Notes: generated by a model not told the origin, from the letters alone. Shown: positions 1 through 8,794, counted from the first letter of the stretch. The stretch: 12,854 nt of DNA from Xanthomonas translucens pv. translucens DSM 18974 (GCF_000331775.1 NZ_CAPJ01000163.1:1-12854), one strand, 5' to 3'. A program made the numbers and translations.

Positions 1-63
1 GGCTTTCAGCCGCGACCGGGCGTTACTGGCAACGCCCGGTCGCGGCTGAAGCCGCTCCTACAT
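1..63 (-). repeat. GTAG-headed REP-like palindrome, complete copy
   Basis: Two long arms (1-24 and 31-53) are reverse complements apart from one extra T, with a six-base loop ACTGGC. Read on the minus strand the element begins GTAGGAGCGGCTTCAGCCGC. The same head occurs on the plus strand at 5645. A GTAG foot next to a GC-rich hairpin is the hallmark of REP/SMAG-type elements of xanthomonads, which are mobilised in trans by REP-associated tyrosine transposases (family knowledge). No transposase gene lies in this window. The element may extend past the left edge. Confidence 0.8.
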
Positions 64-130
64 AAGGGCATGGCGATAGCAATGCCGCGCGCTGTTGGGC
101 TTAGGCAATCCGTCTTCCCGACCGATCATC

Positions 131-155
131 GCCCGGCCGCACGACGAGGCCGGGC
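131..155 (-). terminator. Terminator-like hairpin after the sugar dehydrogenase gene
   Basis: A perfect 8-base-pair GC stem (GCCCGGCC at 131-138 with GGCCGGGC at 148-155) and a 9-base loop start 18 bases past the stop codon of the minus-strand dehydrogenase. No run of T follows it on the minus strand, so it is at best a weak or Rho-assisted terminator, or a 3'-end stabilising stem. Confidence 0.4.
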
Positions 156-173
156 ACAGCGAACCAACCCCGA

Positions 174-1508
<1,335 letters not shown>

Positions 1509-1596
1509 CGCTGCTCAGCTCTCCATGGTGACGACAGGATCACCGATGATGCACAGCGCGCGCTCGGTAAACGTGAAATAGATGTCACAAATACCG

Positions 1597-1806
1597 TTAT
1601 GCGTCGCCGTGCCTGGCTAATGAGGTCGGCGTCAATGGCGCGACCTCGCCGATGCGATCCAGCCAGACGTCGTGCTGTTGCTCGGGATGCAGCAGATCGT
1701 CCAGGCGCAGCAGCGCCTGCGCCTGGTCCGGCCATGTCGGCCGCCATGCCTGCAATGCGGCGATGGCGCCGGGATCGGGATGCACCGCATCGGCGAGCTT
1801 GCGCAT
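1597..1806 (-). CDS. Small protein of unknown function (69 residues)
   Basis: I do not recognise this protein. Three things support a real gene: a good Shine-Dalgarno AGGAG six bases before the ATG, codons that mostly end in G or C in this frame, and no competing gene in the gap between the hybrid kinase and the dehydrogenase. The product is soluble and cytoplasmic by appearance, with no signal peptide or membrane segment. It is rich in Leu, Ala, Asp, Gln and Trp and is probably mostly helical, with a central LLRLDDLLHPEQQHDVWLD stretch (residues 32-50). It begins 66 bases after the kinase stop on the same strand, so co-transcription with the kinase is plausible. There is no HPt-type histidine motif that would make it an obvious phosphotransfer partner. 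Confidence 0.7.
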   Translation of the reverse strand: MRKLADAVHPDPGAIAALQAWRPTWPDQAQALLRLDDLLHPEQQHDVWLDRIGEVAPLTPTSLARHGDA

Positions 1807-1872
1807 GCGCCGCTCCTGCGAAGGACCCTGCGCAACGGAGCGGCAATGCGCTGAAAACGCCGGGAAGCGCGG

Positions 1873-3876
1873 CTACTGCTGGCGCGCGAAACGCACCGCG
1901 GACACCAGCTGGGCCACGCTGTACGGCTTGGCCAGGTGCTCCTGGAAGCCGGACTGCAGCGCACGGCGGCGATCGTCGGCACGCGCCAGCGCGGTCACCG
2001 CCACCGCCGGCAACTCGGCCGCCTGCAGCCCCATGTTGTCGCGGATGGTGCGGATCAGGCCATAACCGTCCATGCCCGGCATGCCGATGTCGGTGACCAT
2101 CACATCGATGCGGGTGTGGCCGCCATCGTCGAGCAGCGCCAAGGCCTCGCTGGCGGAACCGGCGGTGACCACCTCCGCGCCCTGCTCCTCGAGCAGCCGC
2201 CGCAGGTATTCGAGCATGTCCGGCTGGTCTTCCACCGCCAGCAGGCGCATGCCCTTCAGCGCATACGCTTCCACCACCTGCTCGGCCACCGCGAACGTAC
2301 GCACCTCGCGCATCGGCCGCTTGCCCGCCTTGTCGCGGTGCAGCGGCAGGCGCACGGTGAACACCGCGCCGCAGCCGCGGCCTTCGCTGGCCGCACTGAC
2401 CTGGCCGCCATGCATTTCCACCAGTTGCTGCACGATCGCCAGGCCCAGGCCGAGGCCGCCGTGCAGGCGGGTGGTGGTGCCGTCGGCCTGGCGGAAGCGG
2501 CCGAACAGATGCGGCAGGAACTCCGGCGGAATGCCGTCGCCGGAATCGCGTACCGCCACCGTGGCGTGTTCGCCATCGGCATCGACGTCGATCGCCAGCT
2601 CGATGCGGCCATGCGCCGGGGTGAACTTGATCGCATTGGACAACAGGTTCCAGAACACTTGCTGCAGGCGCGTGGCGTCGCCCAGCACCACGCACGGATG
2701 CGACGGCTCGCGCAGGCTCAGCGCCTGGTCCTTGCCCTCGGCCACCGGCTCCTGCGCGCGCAGCGCTTCGCGCACCTGCTCGGTCAGGTCCAGCGCCTCC
2801 ACTTCCAGCTGGATCTTGCCCAGCAGCATGCTGCTCAGGTCGAGCATGTCCGAGATCAGCCGCTGCTGCGCGCGCGCGCTGCTGGCGATCACCGACAGCC
2901 CCTTGCTGCTCGGGTCGCCCGGCGGCAACCGCTGCAGCAGCAGGTCGCTCCAGCCCAGGATGGTGGTCAGCGGCGTGCGCAATTCGTGCGACAGCGTGGC
3001 CAGGAATTCGTCCTTCAACCGCGCCATGCTCTCGGCCGCGTTGCGCGCGCTGCGCTCCGATTCCAGCAGTTGCTCGCGGGCCAGTTCGATGTCGCGGCGT
3101 TCGGTGACGTCGGGGCTGCTGCCGGCCAGGCCGATGAATTCGCCCTCGGCCGAATAGCGCGGCACCGCGGTCATCTCGATCCAGCGCCACTCGCCGTCGT
3201 GGCGGCGCGCGCGCACCAGCGCGCGCAGGTTGCGCTGCTCGTCCAGCGCGCTGCGCAGTTCGAACGCGAACACGCCGGCATCCTCCGGGTGCAGCACGTC
3301 GCCCCAGCCCGGCCACGCGTCGTCGGCCTGCAGGTCGATGCCGAAGAATTCGGCGTAGGCGGTATTGGTGAAACGCAGCTGGCCGCTGGCATCCAGCACC
3401 CACACCGGCATCGGCAGGCCCTCGGCGAGCGCGCTGAAACGCGCCTCGCTCTCGGCCAGGTCGCGCTCCACGCGCTTGCGCTCGGTGATGTCGAGGAATT
3501 GCACGGCGACCAGATGCCGTTCCGGCGCGCCGATGCGGAACGCCTCCACCGCCCACCAGCGGCCGAACCCGGCGGCGAAGTTCTCGAGCTTGGCCGAGCG
3601 CCCGCTCAGCGCCACCTCGCCGTACATGCGGAACCAATGCTCCTCGTTGGTCGGCGACAGTTCGCGGATGCGCTTGCCGATCACGTCGCGCAGGCCGGTC
3701 TCGCGCTCGAACGCCTGGTTGACCTCCAGGAACACGTAATCGACCGCGCGTTGGTCCGCGTCGAACAGCACCTGCACCACGCAGAAACCGGAGTCGATCT
3801 TGTCGAAGATCTCGCGGTAGTGCAGGTCCGACGCCTGCGTGCGCGACGTGGAGGAAGATTCGGTGCTGACATGCAT
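1873..3876 (-). CDS. Soluble hybrid sensor histidine kinase (PAS-PAS-HisKA-HATPase-REC)
   Basis: The protein is a two-component sensor of 667 residues from the ATG at 3876. Domains in order are PAS 1 (about 17-134, ending DITERK), PAS 2 (about 144-262, ending PDVTERR), a coiled linker, HisKA with phospho-acceptor His297 in SHELRTPL, and HATPase_c with the N box NLLSNAIKF (Asn414), DSGDG (Asp444) and GGLGLGLA. A receiver follows, with acidic pair ED (549-550), phospho-Asp596 in TDIGMPGMDG and Lys650 in AKPYS. No membrane segment or signal peptide is present, so sensing is cytoplasmic, possibly of redox, a ligand or a membrane partner. There is no output domain after the receiver, so a phosphorelay through a separate HPt protein, or use of the receiver as a brake, is inferred. 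The start is uncertain: the frame stays open to an ATG at 3987 (GGAG 12 bases upstream) and a TTG at 4014. I prefer 3876 because codon bias and PAS homology begin near it, although its own Shine-Dalgarno is poor. Confidence 0.92.
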   Translation of the reverse strand: MHVSTESSSTSRTQASDLHYREIFDKIDSGFCVVQVLFDADQRAVDYVFLEVNQAFERETGLRDVIGKRIRELSPTNEEHWFRMYGEVALSGRSAKLENFAAGFGRWWAVEAFRIGAPERHLVAVQFLDITERKRVERDLAESEARFSALAEGLPMPVWVLDASGQLRFTNTAYAEFFGIDLQADDAWPGWGDVLHPEDAGVFAFELRSALDEQRNLRALVRARRHDGEWRWIEMTAVPRYSAEGEFIGLAGSSPDVTERRDIELAREQLLESERSARNAAESMARLKDEFLATLSHELRTPLTTILGWSDLLLQRLPPGDPSSKGLSVIASSARAQQRLISDMLDLSSMLLGKIQLEVEALDLTEQVREALRAQEPVAEGKDQALSLREPSHPCVVLGDATRLQQVFWNLLSNAIKFTPAHGRIELAIDVDADGEHATVAVRDSGDGIPPEFLPHLFGRFRQADGTTTRLHGGLGLGLAIVQQLVEMHGGQVSAASEGRGCGAVFTVRLPLHRDKAGKRPMREVRTFAVAEQVVEAYALKGMRLLAVEDQPDMLEYLRRLLEEQGAEVVTAGSASEALALLDDGGHTRIDVMVTDIGMPGMDGYGLIRTIRDNMGLQAAELPAVAVTALARADDRRRALQSGFQEHLAKPYSVAQLVSAVRFARQQ

Positions 3877-4042
3877 GACGGAGTTTGCTCTGGAAACGGC
3901 CTGCGGCGGCGGAGGCGACAGCGCGCTCCGCGCCAACGGCGTGATGACGGATGCACAGGACCGGCAATGGCACGACGGACCCCGCATCTTGTGAAGCCGC
4001 TCCGCTGCAGTCAAGCCGGCCCGGCCGCCCGGCGGCGGCAGG

Positions 4043-4291
4043 TCACCACAAGAAGACGACGACCAGCACGATCCCCACCAATGCCAGCGCGATCCCCGCG
4101 AGGACGCCGCATTGGGTCAGCTGCGCGCTGCGCAGCGCCTGTTCTTCCAGCCAGCGCTCGGCCTCCTGCCGCCATGACGGCGGCGGCGACTGCTCCAGCA
4201 TCTGCTGGATCCGCGCCACCCCCAGCGCGCGGCATTGCTGCCGGCACTGCTCTGGCGCAGCGGCGTCTTCTGGCGCGATTGCGCAGGACAT
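4043..4291 (-). CDS. Small tail-anchored membrane protein, unknown function
   Basis: I do not recognise this 82-residue protein. Residues 1-60 are hydrophilic and probably helical, with a CRQQC motif (16-20) and a proline run (36-38). Residues 61-82 form one strongly hydrophobic segment ending LVVVFLW right at the C terminus, which is the pattern of a C-tail-anchored protein with its N-terminal part in the cytoplasm. A GGAG lies nine bases before the ATG, and codons mostly end in G or C, so the frame is credible. It starts 17 bases after the stop of the 156-residue gene on the same strand, which suggests an operon. The hybrid kinase comes 166 bases later, or closer if the kinase uses an upstream start. 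It could be a small regulatory or scaffold membrane protein; this is inference only. Confidence 0.7.
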   Translation of the reverse strand: MSCAIAPEDAAAPEQCRQQCRALGVARIQQMLEQSPPPSWRQEAERWLEEQALRSAQLTQCGVLAGIALALVGIVLVVVFLW

Positions 4292-4308
4292 TGCGGTCTG
4301 CTCCAGGC

Positions 4309-4779
4309 CTAGCCCAGCGTGAAACGCGGATTGTCGCTGGTCAATTCCTGCTCCACCGCCATCCGCGCAAGCCGCGTGTAGTTGACGCGCGGGCCGGCGC
4401 CGCGGCCGACGATCAGGCCCAGATACTCAAGACCGCTCCAGACCCGCGCCTTCCACTCGACCCCGCTCTCAGCCAACACCAGGGTCAACGAATAGCGGAA
4501 ACCCTGCCCCTGCGGATTGCGGTAGGCATAGATCGGCGGGAACTGCACCGCCACGTCCTGCTGCTCGCCGAGCGAGGCCAGGTAACGGCGCAGTTCCTGG
4601 CGCACGTCCTCGCCCGGGTTCAGCCGCAGATGACGCGCCGCCGCGTCCAGGTCCGCCTGCTGATCGACGAAGCTGGCCGCGCCGCTCGCCGGGCTATGCC
4701 CATGCCGCTTGGCCCAGTCGATGAACTGCAGGCGCACGTCCGAGGCAGCGTGGGCCTGGTGGAACAGCGGCATCTTCAT
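4309..4779 (-). CDS. Hypothetical soluble protein (156 residues)
   Basis: I do not recognise the family. The product has no signal peptide or membrane segment. The N-terminal part (about 13-80) is helical and charged, with RLQFIDWAKRHGH. The C-terminal part (about 80-156) looks like alternating strands and helices, with VQFPPIYAYRNPQGQGFRYS and VEWKARVWSGLEYLG. The start is the first ATG of ATGAAGATG, with GGGGA five bases upstream. Codons mostly end in G or C. It is the first gene of the minus-strand run and is divergent from the DUF3016 gene across a 196-base spacer. Its close pairing with the tail-anchored protein 17 bases downstream suggests the two act together. Confidence 0.75.
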   Translation of the reverse strand: MKMPLFHQAHAASDVRLQFIDWAKRHGHSPASGAASFVDQQADLDAAARHLRLNPGEDVRQELRRYLASLGEQQDVAVQFPPIYAYRNPQGQGFRYSLTLVLAESGVEWKARVWSGLEYLGLIVGRGAGPRVNYTRLARMAVEQELTSDNPRFTLG

Positions 4780-4840
4780 GCGATCCCCGCATCACGTTGG
4801 TTGCCACCATGGTCGCGCCGGCACCGTGAAGCACACGGCG

Positions 4841-4858
4841 ACGCGGCGTGAACCGCGT
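4841..4858. promoter_or_regulatory. Inverted repeat in the divergent spacer, possible operator
   Basis: ACGCGG and CCGCGT are perfect reverse complements separated by six bases (CGTGAA). They sit in the 196-base spacer between the minus-strand hypothetical gene and the plus-strand DUF3016 gene, where promoters for both must lie. In DNA this GC-rich a 6-base arm can occur by chance, so a regulatory role is only a suggestion. No convincing -35/-10 pair was found in the spacer. Confidence 0.25.
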
Positions 4859-4975
4859 GTCACCTAGCCGCGCCAATGAACCGGCGAAGAACGCGCGCCG
4901 CACGTGGCGGCGCCGCGATTGCGGCCGTGCCGGGGCAGGCACACACTGGCCGGGCCGTTTCCGTGGAGATCCGTC

Positions 4976-5545
4976 ATGAAGATCCGATATGCCTGGACGG
5001 CGCTGGCACTGGCCTGCCTGCTGGCGGGCGGCGCCTGCGCCGCAGCCCGCAACGTCACCGATGCGCAGGCCGTGCGCAGCACCGAGGGCGACAGCCCGGT
5101 GCAGGTGCGCTGGACCGACCCTGCCGCCTTCAGCGAACTGCGCTACAGCCGCAATCGCTGGGAAGCGCAGCGCGGCGACTGGGTGAAGCAACTGGCCGAT
5201 TACCTGCAGCAGCGCGCCGGCAAGCAGCTGGCGCACGGCCAGCGGCTGCAGGTGGAGTTGACCGACATCAAGCGCGCCGGCGACTACGAGCCCTGGCACG
5301 GCCCGCAATGGAACGACGTGCGGGTCATGCGCGATATCTACCCGCCGCGCATCAGCTTGAACTTCACCCTGTACGGCGCCGACGGACAGGTGCTGGAGCA
5401 GGGCGAGCGCAAGCTGCTCGACAGCAGCTACCTGATGAACAGCGCGATCGGCCTGAGCAACGATCCGCTGCGCTACGAGAAGCGGATGCTCGACGACTGG
5501 CTGCGCCGCCAGTTCCGCGAGCAGGCGGCGGTGGCCGAACGCTGA
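4976..5545 (+). CDS. Secreted DUF3016 domain protein
   Basis: This is a 189-residue exported protein of unknown role. A signal peptide covers about residues 1-22 (MKIRYAWTALALACLLAGG, with a likely cleavage after ACA). The mature part has the DUF3016 pattern: V.V.W.DP..FSELRYSRNRWEA, then a WVKQLADYLQ helix, the QRLQVELTDIKRAGDYEPW segment, YPPRISLNFTLYG, and a closing DPLRYEKRMLDDWLRRQF. The family is common in Xanthomonas and relatives and has no assigned activity; location is presumably periplasmic. An open frame exists back to 4904, but the ATG at 4976 has GGAG seven bases upstream and begins the signal peptide, so it is the start. It is a single-gene unit, divergent from 4309-4779. Confidence 0.85.
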   Translation: MKIRYAWTALALACLLAGGACAAARNVTDAQAVRSTEGDSPVQVRWTDPAAFSELRYSRNRWEAQRGDWVKQLADYLQQRAGKQLAHGQRLQVELTDIKRAGDYEPWHGPQWNDVRVMRDIYPPRISLNFTLYGADGQVLEQGERKLLDSSYLMNSAIGLSNDPLRYEKRMLDDWLRRQFREQAAVAER

Positions 5546-5644
5546 GCGGGTGGTGTGATGCGGGCAGGGCTGGGAATCGGGAACGGCATGCGCCGCGGAC
5601 CCTCCTGCGCGTGCGACCCGGCATTTCAGCCAACCCCGGCTTTT

Positions 5645-5700
5645 GTAGGAGCGGCTTCAGCCGCGACCAGGCGCGACCGGCAACGCCCGGTGCGGCCAGC
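5645..5700 (+). repeat. GTAG-headed REP-like element, degenerate copy
   Basis: The first 25 bases match the head of the element at 1-63 read from its minus strand (GTAGGAGCGGCTTCAGCCGC, then GACC). The internal hairpin GCGGCT-TC-AGCCGC is intact. The distal arm (CAACGCCCGGTGCGGCC) pairs only imperfectly, so this copy has decayed or is one half of a pair. It lies in the 261-base gap between the ends of the convergent DUF3016 and alr genes, a usual place for REP elements. Nothing else definite was seen in that gap. Confidence 0.75.
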
Positions 5701-5806
5701 GCATCGCTGGCGGCGATCGACGCGCGAGACCACGCATTCCAGGCCTGACGGTCGCGGCGGCTGGCCCGGGGCCACACGCCGACGCCCCTGCAAACGCCTG
5801 CGACGC

Positions 5807-6880
5807 TCAGCCGCCCAGGTACTGCCGTGGCGCGCGCTTGAGTCCGCACAGCAGGCGATAGGCGCTGGAGCCGCAGCGCGCGGTCAGAGTGTCGATACGC
5901 GGCTGCGCGCCCCATAGCTGCACCTCGCTGCCAAGCCCGGCCTGCGGGTGCTCGGTCAGGTCCACGGTCAGCATGTCCATCGACACCCGCCCGATCAGCG
6001 CGCCGGGCGCGCCGTCGATCAGCACCGGGGTGCCGTTCGGCGCGAACTGCGGATAGCCGTCGGCGTAGCCGATCGCGACCACGCCGACCCGGGTCGGGCG
6101 CGGCGCGACGAAGCGCGCGCCATAGCCGACCGGCTCGCCGACGGCCAGCTCGCGCACCGCGATCACCTTGGACTGCAGGGTCATCACCGGGCGCAGTTCG
6201 CCCGGCAGCTCGGCGCCGGCGGCGAACGGGTCGGCGCCGTACAGCATCAGCCCGGGGCGGCCCCAGTCGCTATGCAGTTGCGGCCAGCCCAGCAGCCCCG
6301 GCGAATTGCACAGGCTGGTCTCCCCGGCCAGGCCGGCGGTGGCCTGGCGGAACACCTCGGCCTGCTCCAGGGTGCGCGCGCTGTCCAGTTCGTCGGCGCG
6401 CGCGAAATGGCTCATCAGCACCAGCCGTTCGACCTGCGGCAACGCGCTCAGCCGCGCATGCGCGGCACGGAATTCGTGCGGCGCCAGGCCCAGCCGGTGC
6501 ATGCCGCTGTCCAGCTTCAGCCACAGGCACAGCGGCTGCGGCGCGGCATAGGCGGCGATCGCCTCCACCTGCCATGGCGAGGCCACCGCACACCATAGCC
6601 GGTGCTCGGCGATCAGCGGCAGTTCGTCGGCGTCGAAGACCCCTTCCAGCAGCAGGATCGGCGCGGCGATGCCGGCATGGCGCAGTTCCAGCGCCTCCTC
6701 GATGCAGGCCACCGCGAAGCCGTCGGCCTCTGCCTCCAGCGCGCGCGCGCAGGCTACCGCGCCGTGCCCGTAGGCATCGGCCTTGACCACCGCCAGCGTC
6801 TTGCCGCCGCCCAGTCGCCGGGCCAGGCGGTAGTTGTGGCGCAGCGCCTGCAGATCGATCAACGCACGGGCTGGGCGCAC
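5807..6880 (-). CDS. alr: Alanine racemase (PLP-dependent), dadX-like position
   Basis: The enzyme interconverts L- and D-alanine in the cytoplasm, supplying D-alanine for peptidoglycan and, beside dadA, feeding alanine breakdown. It has 357 residues, the usual length. The PLP lysine is Lys33 in [11 protein letters not shown] and the second catalytic base is Tyr253 in EPVGYGARF. Other family blocks are [14 protein letters not shown] (119-132), NSPGLLGW (192-199), [12 protein letters not shown] (208-219), IGYADGYPQ (270-278) and [15 protein letters not shown] (296-310). The start is a GTG at 6880, inside the end of dadA (22-base overlap), with GAGG seven bases upstream; the protein then begins [15 protein letters not shown] as in relatives. 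The overlap implies co-transcription and translational coupling with dadA. No second racemase gene is visible here, so whether it is the only one (alr) or the catabolic one (dadX) cannot be decided. Confidence 0.95.
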   Translation of the reverse strand: MRPARALIDLQALRHNYRLARRLGGGKTLAVVKADAYGHGAVACARALEAEADGFAVACIEEALELRHAGIAAPILLLEGVFDADELPLIAEHRLWCAVASPWQVEAIAAYAAPQPLCLWLKLDSGMHRLGLAPHEFRAAHARLSALPQVERLVLMSHFARADELDSARTLEQAEVFRQATAGLAGETSLCNSPGLLGWPQLHSDWGRPGLMLYGADPFAAGAELPGELRPVMTLQSKVIAVRELAVGEPVGYGARFVAPRPTRVGVVAIGYADGYPQFAPNGTPVLIDGAPGALIGRVSMDMLTVDLTEHPQAGLGSEVQLWGAQPRIDTLTARCGSSAYRLLCGLKRAPRQYLGG

Positions 6881-8166
6881 GCACTTGCCTCGGCGACGGG
6901 CGCCGAGGCGCCGCGCGAATAACGGAAGATGTCCAGGCCCTCGCCGCTGATCTGCGGCTGGCGCACGGCGATCAGGTCGGCCAGGTAGCGACCGGAGCCG
7001 CAGGCCATGGTCCAGCCGAGGGTGCCGTGGCCGGTGTTGAGGAACAGGTTGCGGTAACCGGTGGCGCCGACCACCGGGGTGCCGTCGGGCGTGGCCGGGC
7101 GCAGCCCGGTCCAGAATTCGGCGCGGGCCAGGTCGCCGCCGCGCGGGTACAGGTCGTTCACTACGTTTTCCAGGGTGGCGCGGCGCCGTGCCGGCAGCGA
7201 CAGGTCGAAGCCGGCCAGTTCGGCCATGCCGCCGACGCGGATGCGCTGGTCGAAGCGGGTGATCGCCACTTTGTAGGTTTCGTCGAGGATCGTGGACATC
7301 GGGGCCAGCGCCGCGTCGCGGATCGGCAACGTCAGCGAATAGCCCTTCAACGGATACACCGGCAGGCGGATGCCCAGCGGCGCGAGCAGCTGCGCAGAAT
7401 AACTGCCCAGCGCGACCACGTAGCGGTCGGCGCGTTCCAGGCGGCCGCCGATGCGCACGCCGTCGAGGCGGTCGCCATCGGCGTGCAGGCCGTCGATCAT
7501 CTCGCCGTAGCGGAACTGCACGCCGGCCGCGGCGGCCAGCGCGGCCAGGCGCTGGGTGAACAGGCGGCAATCGCCGGTCTGGTCGTTGGGCAGGCGCAAC
7601 GCGCCGACCAGGGTGGCCGGGGCGCTGGCCAGCGCCGGTTCGATGCGGGCGATGCCGGCGCGGTCCAGCAGTTCGTAGGGCACGCCGTACTCGCGCAGCA
7701 CCTCGATGTCCTTGGCCGCGCCGTCCAGCTGCGCCTGGGTGCGGAACAGCTGGGCGGTGCCGAGCTGGCGGCCTTCGTAAGCGATGCCGGTGTCGGCGCG
7801 CAGCTGGTCCAGGCAGTCGCGGCTGTATTCGGACAGCCCCACCATGCGCGCCTTGTTGATCGCATAGCGCTCGGCGGTGCAGTTGCGCAGCATCTGCGCC
7901 AGCCACAGGTACTGGTGGATGTCGCCAGTGGGGGTGATGGCCAGCGGTGCATGGCGCTGGAACAGCCATTTCAGCGCCTTCAGCGGCACCCCCGGCGCGG
8001 CCCACGGCGAGGCGTAGCCGGGCGACACCTGGCCGGCATTGGCATAGCTGGTCTCCAGCGCGGCCGCGGGCTGGCGATCGACCACCGTCACCTCGCAGCC
8101 GCTGCGCGCCAGATACCACGCCGTGGCCGTGCCGATCACACCACTGCCGAGAACCAGAACCCGCAT
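6859..8166 (-). CDS. dadA: D-amino acid dehydrogenase, FAD-dependent
   Basis: The enzyme oxidises D-alanine and other D-amino acids to 2-oxo acids and ammonia, passing electrons through FAD to the quinone pool at the inner face of the membrane. It has 435 residues, close to the E. coli DadA length. The N-terminal Rossmann FAD motif is [17 protein letters not shown], with Asp30 closing the second strand (VTVVDRQ). The family signature [20 protein letters not shown] follows at about 40-59. The C-terminal FAD/substrate region has [17 protein letters not shown] and [17 protein letters not shown]. The start ATG at 8166 has GAGG seven bases upstream. Its end overlaps alr by 22 bases. A divergent Lrp-type regulator gene begins 148 bases upstream, with an Lrp-like palindrome between, so induction by alanine through that regulator is likely (inference from the Pseudomonas dad system). 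Confidence 0.95.
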   Translation of the reverse strand: MRVLVLGSGVIGTATAWYLARSGCEVTVVDRQPAAALETSYANAGQVSPGYASPWAAPGVPLKALKWLFQRHAPLAITPTGDIHQYLWLAQMLRNCTAERYAINKARMVGLSEYSRDCLDQLRADTGIAYEGRQLGTAQLFRTQAQLDGAAKDIEVLREYGVPYELLDRAGIARIEPALASAPATLVGALRLPNDQTGDCRLFTQRLAALAAAAGVQFRYGEMIDGLHADGDRLDGVRIGGRLERADRYVVALGSYSAQLLAPLGIRLPVYPLKGYSLTLPIRDAALAPMSTILDETYKVAITRFDQRIRVGGMAELAGFDLSLPARRRATLENVVNDLYPRGGDLARAEFWTGLRPATPDGTPVVGATGYRNLFLNTGHGTLGWTMACGSGRYLADLIAVRQPQISGEGLDIFRYSRGASAPVAEASACAQPVR

Positions 8167-8226
8167 GCACTCACCTCTGTCGGATCAAATCCCTGGCTGG
8201 ATGGCGCCACGGATGGGTTTAGGCGC

Positions 8227-8232
8227 AGTATA
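8227..8232 (-). promoter_or_regulatory. Likely -10 hexamer for dadA-alr
   Basis: On the minus strand this reads TATACT, one base from the sigma-70 consensus, 61 bases upstream of the dadA start. No good -35 hexamer lies 16-18 bases further upstream; that place is taken by the edge of the Lrp-like palindrome. This is the layout of an activator-dependent promoter. Confidence 0.5.
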
Positions 8233-8243
8233 TGAAGCACAAC

Positions 8244-8260
8244 TCAGGATTTTCTCCTGA
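8244..8260. promoter_or_regulatory. Lrp-like palindromic operator between lrp and dadA
   Basis: TCAGGA and TCCTGA are perfect reverse complements around TTTTC, flanked by A/T bases. The inner 15 bases (CAGGATTTTCTCCTG) fit 11 of 15 positions of the published E. coli Lrp consensus YAGHAWATTWTDCTR, including both outer YAG/CTR triplets. It lies in the divergent spacer, 12 bases upstream of the dadA -10 hexamer and about 55 bases before the lrp start, so it could both activate dadA and autoregulate lrp. Confidence 0.6.
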
Positions 8261-8314
8261 TTTTCGAACATCGGACAGGTCAATGCCCTGCCCCAACCCA
8301 CCGAGACCTGCGCC

Positions 8315-8794
8315 ATGGCCGCCCGCGCCCGCGAACTGGACAAGATCGACCGCAAGATCCTGCGCATTCTGCAGCAGGAAGGGCGTATTTCCTTCACCGA
8401 ACTGGGCGAGCGGGTCGGCCTGTCGACCACCCCGTGCACCGAGCGGGTGCGCCGGCTGGAACGCGATGGCGCCATCACCGGCTACTACGCGCGGCTGGAC
8501 CCGCATTACCTCAAGGCCAGCCTGCTGGTGTTCGTGGAGATCAGCCTGGCCTACAAGTCCGGCGACATCTTCGAGGAATTCCGCCGCGCCGCGCTGAAGC
8601 TGCCCAATGTGCTGGAGTGCCACCTGGTCTCCGGCGACTTCGACTACCTGCTCAAGGCGCGGATCAGCGAGATGGCCTCGTACCGCAAGCTGCTCGGCAG
8701 CACCCTGCTGACCCTGCCGCATGTGCGCGCGTCCAAGAGCTACATCGTGATGGAGGAAGTGAAGGAGACGCTGAGCCTGCCGATCGCCGACTGA
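8315..8794 (+). CDS. lrp: Lrp/AsnC family transcriptional regulator (DadR-like)
   Basis: This is a 159-residue feast/famine regulator. The N-terminal winged helix-turn-helix covers about residues 8-66 (LDKIDRKILRILQQEGRISFTELGERVGLSTTPCTERVRRLERDG). The C-terminal RAM domain, which forms the effector pocket and octamer contacts, covers about 70-153 and includes NVLECHLVSGDFDYLLKARI and LPHVRASKSYIVMEEVKET. Length matches E. coli Lrp (164). The ATG at 8315 is chosen because the protein start fits relatives, but the Shine-Dalgarno is weak (GAG about ten bases upstream). Its divergent position next to dadA-alr matches dadR of Pseudomonas aeruginosa, an L-alanine-responsive activator of dadAX. 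Whether it is a global Lrp or a dedicated DadR cannot be told from sequence. Confidence 0.9.
   Translation: MAARARELDKIDRKILRILQQEGRISFTELGERVGLSTTPCTERVRRLERDGAITGYYARLDPHYLKASLLVFVEISLAYKSGDIFEEFRRAALKLPNVLECHLVSGDFDYLLKARISEMASYRKLLGSTLLTLPHVRASKSYIVMEEVKETLSLPIAD

Noticed and set aside
1572..1589. Possible CRP/Clp site (CGTGA...TCACA) upstream of the sugar dehydrogenase
   Set aside because: The half-sites are separated by eight bases, not the six required by the TGTGA-N6-TCACA consensus, and no matching promoter was found nearby.
1936..4851. A 971-codon open frame on the plus strand, antisense to the hybrid kinase
   Set aside because: The minus-strand kinase has complete domains in this span. 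The antisense frame is Arg/Ala/His-rich with no domain and is typical of antisense frames in very GC-rich genes.
5550..5590. GGGCTGGGAATCGGGAAC stretch resembling a tandem GGGAATC motif
   Set aside because: Only one and a half units are present; such stretches are common in Xanthomonas spacers and there is no array here.
6881..8170. The alr frame stays open upstream across all of dadA, giving a 787-residue 'fusion'
   Set aside because: The upstream part is a frame-shifted reading of dadA with no domain; alr has its own GTG start and Shine-Dalgarno at 6880.
8182..8192. Small inverted repeat GGAT-CAA-ATCC just before dadA
   Set aside because: Four-base arms are too short to separate from chance, and the site is too close to the start codon to be a likely promoter operator.
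7027..8235. A 402-codon plus-strand frame antisense to dadA
   Set aside because: The minus strand encodes an intact DadA; the antisense frame has Gln/Ala/Arg-rich junk composition.
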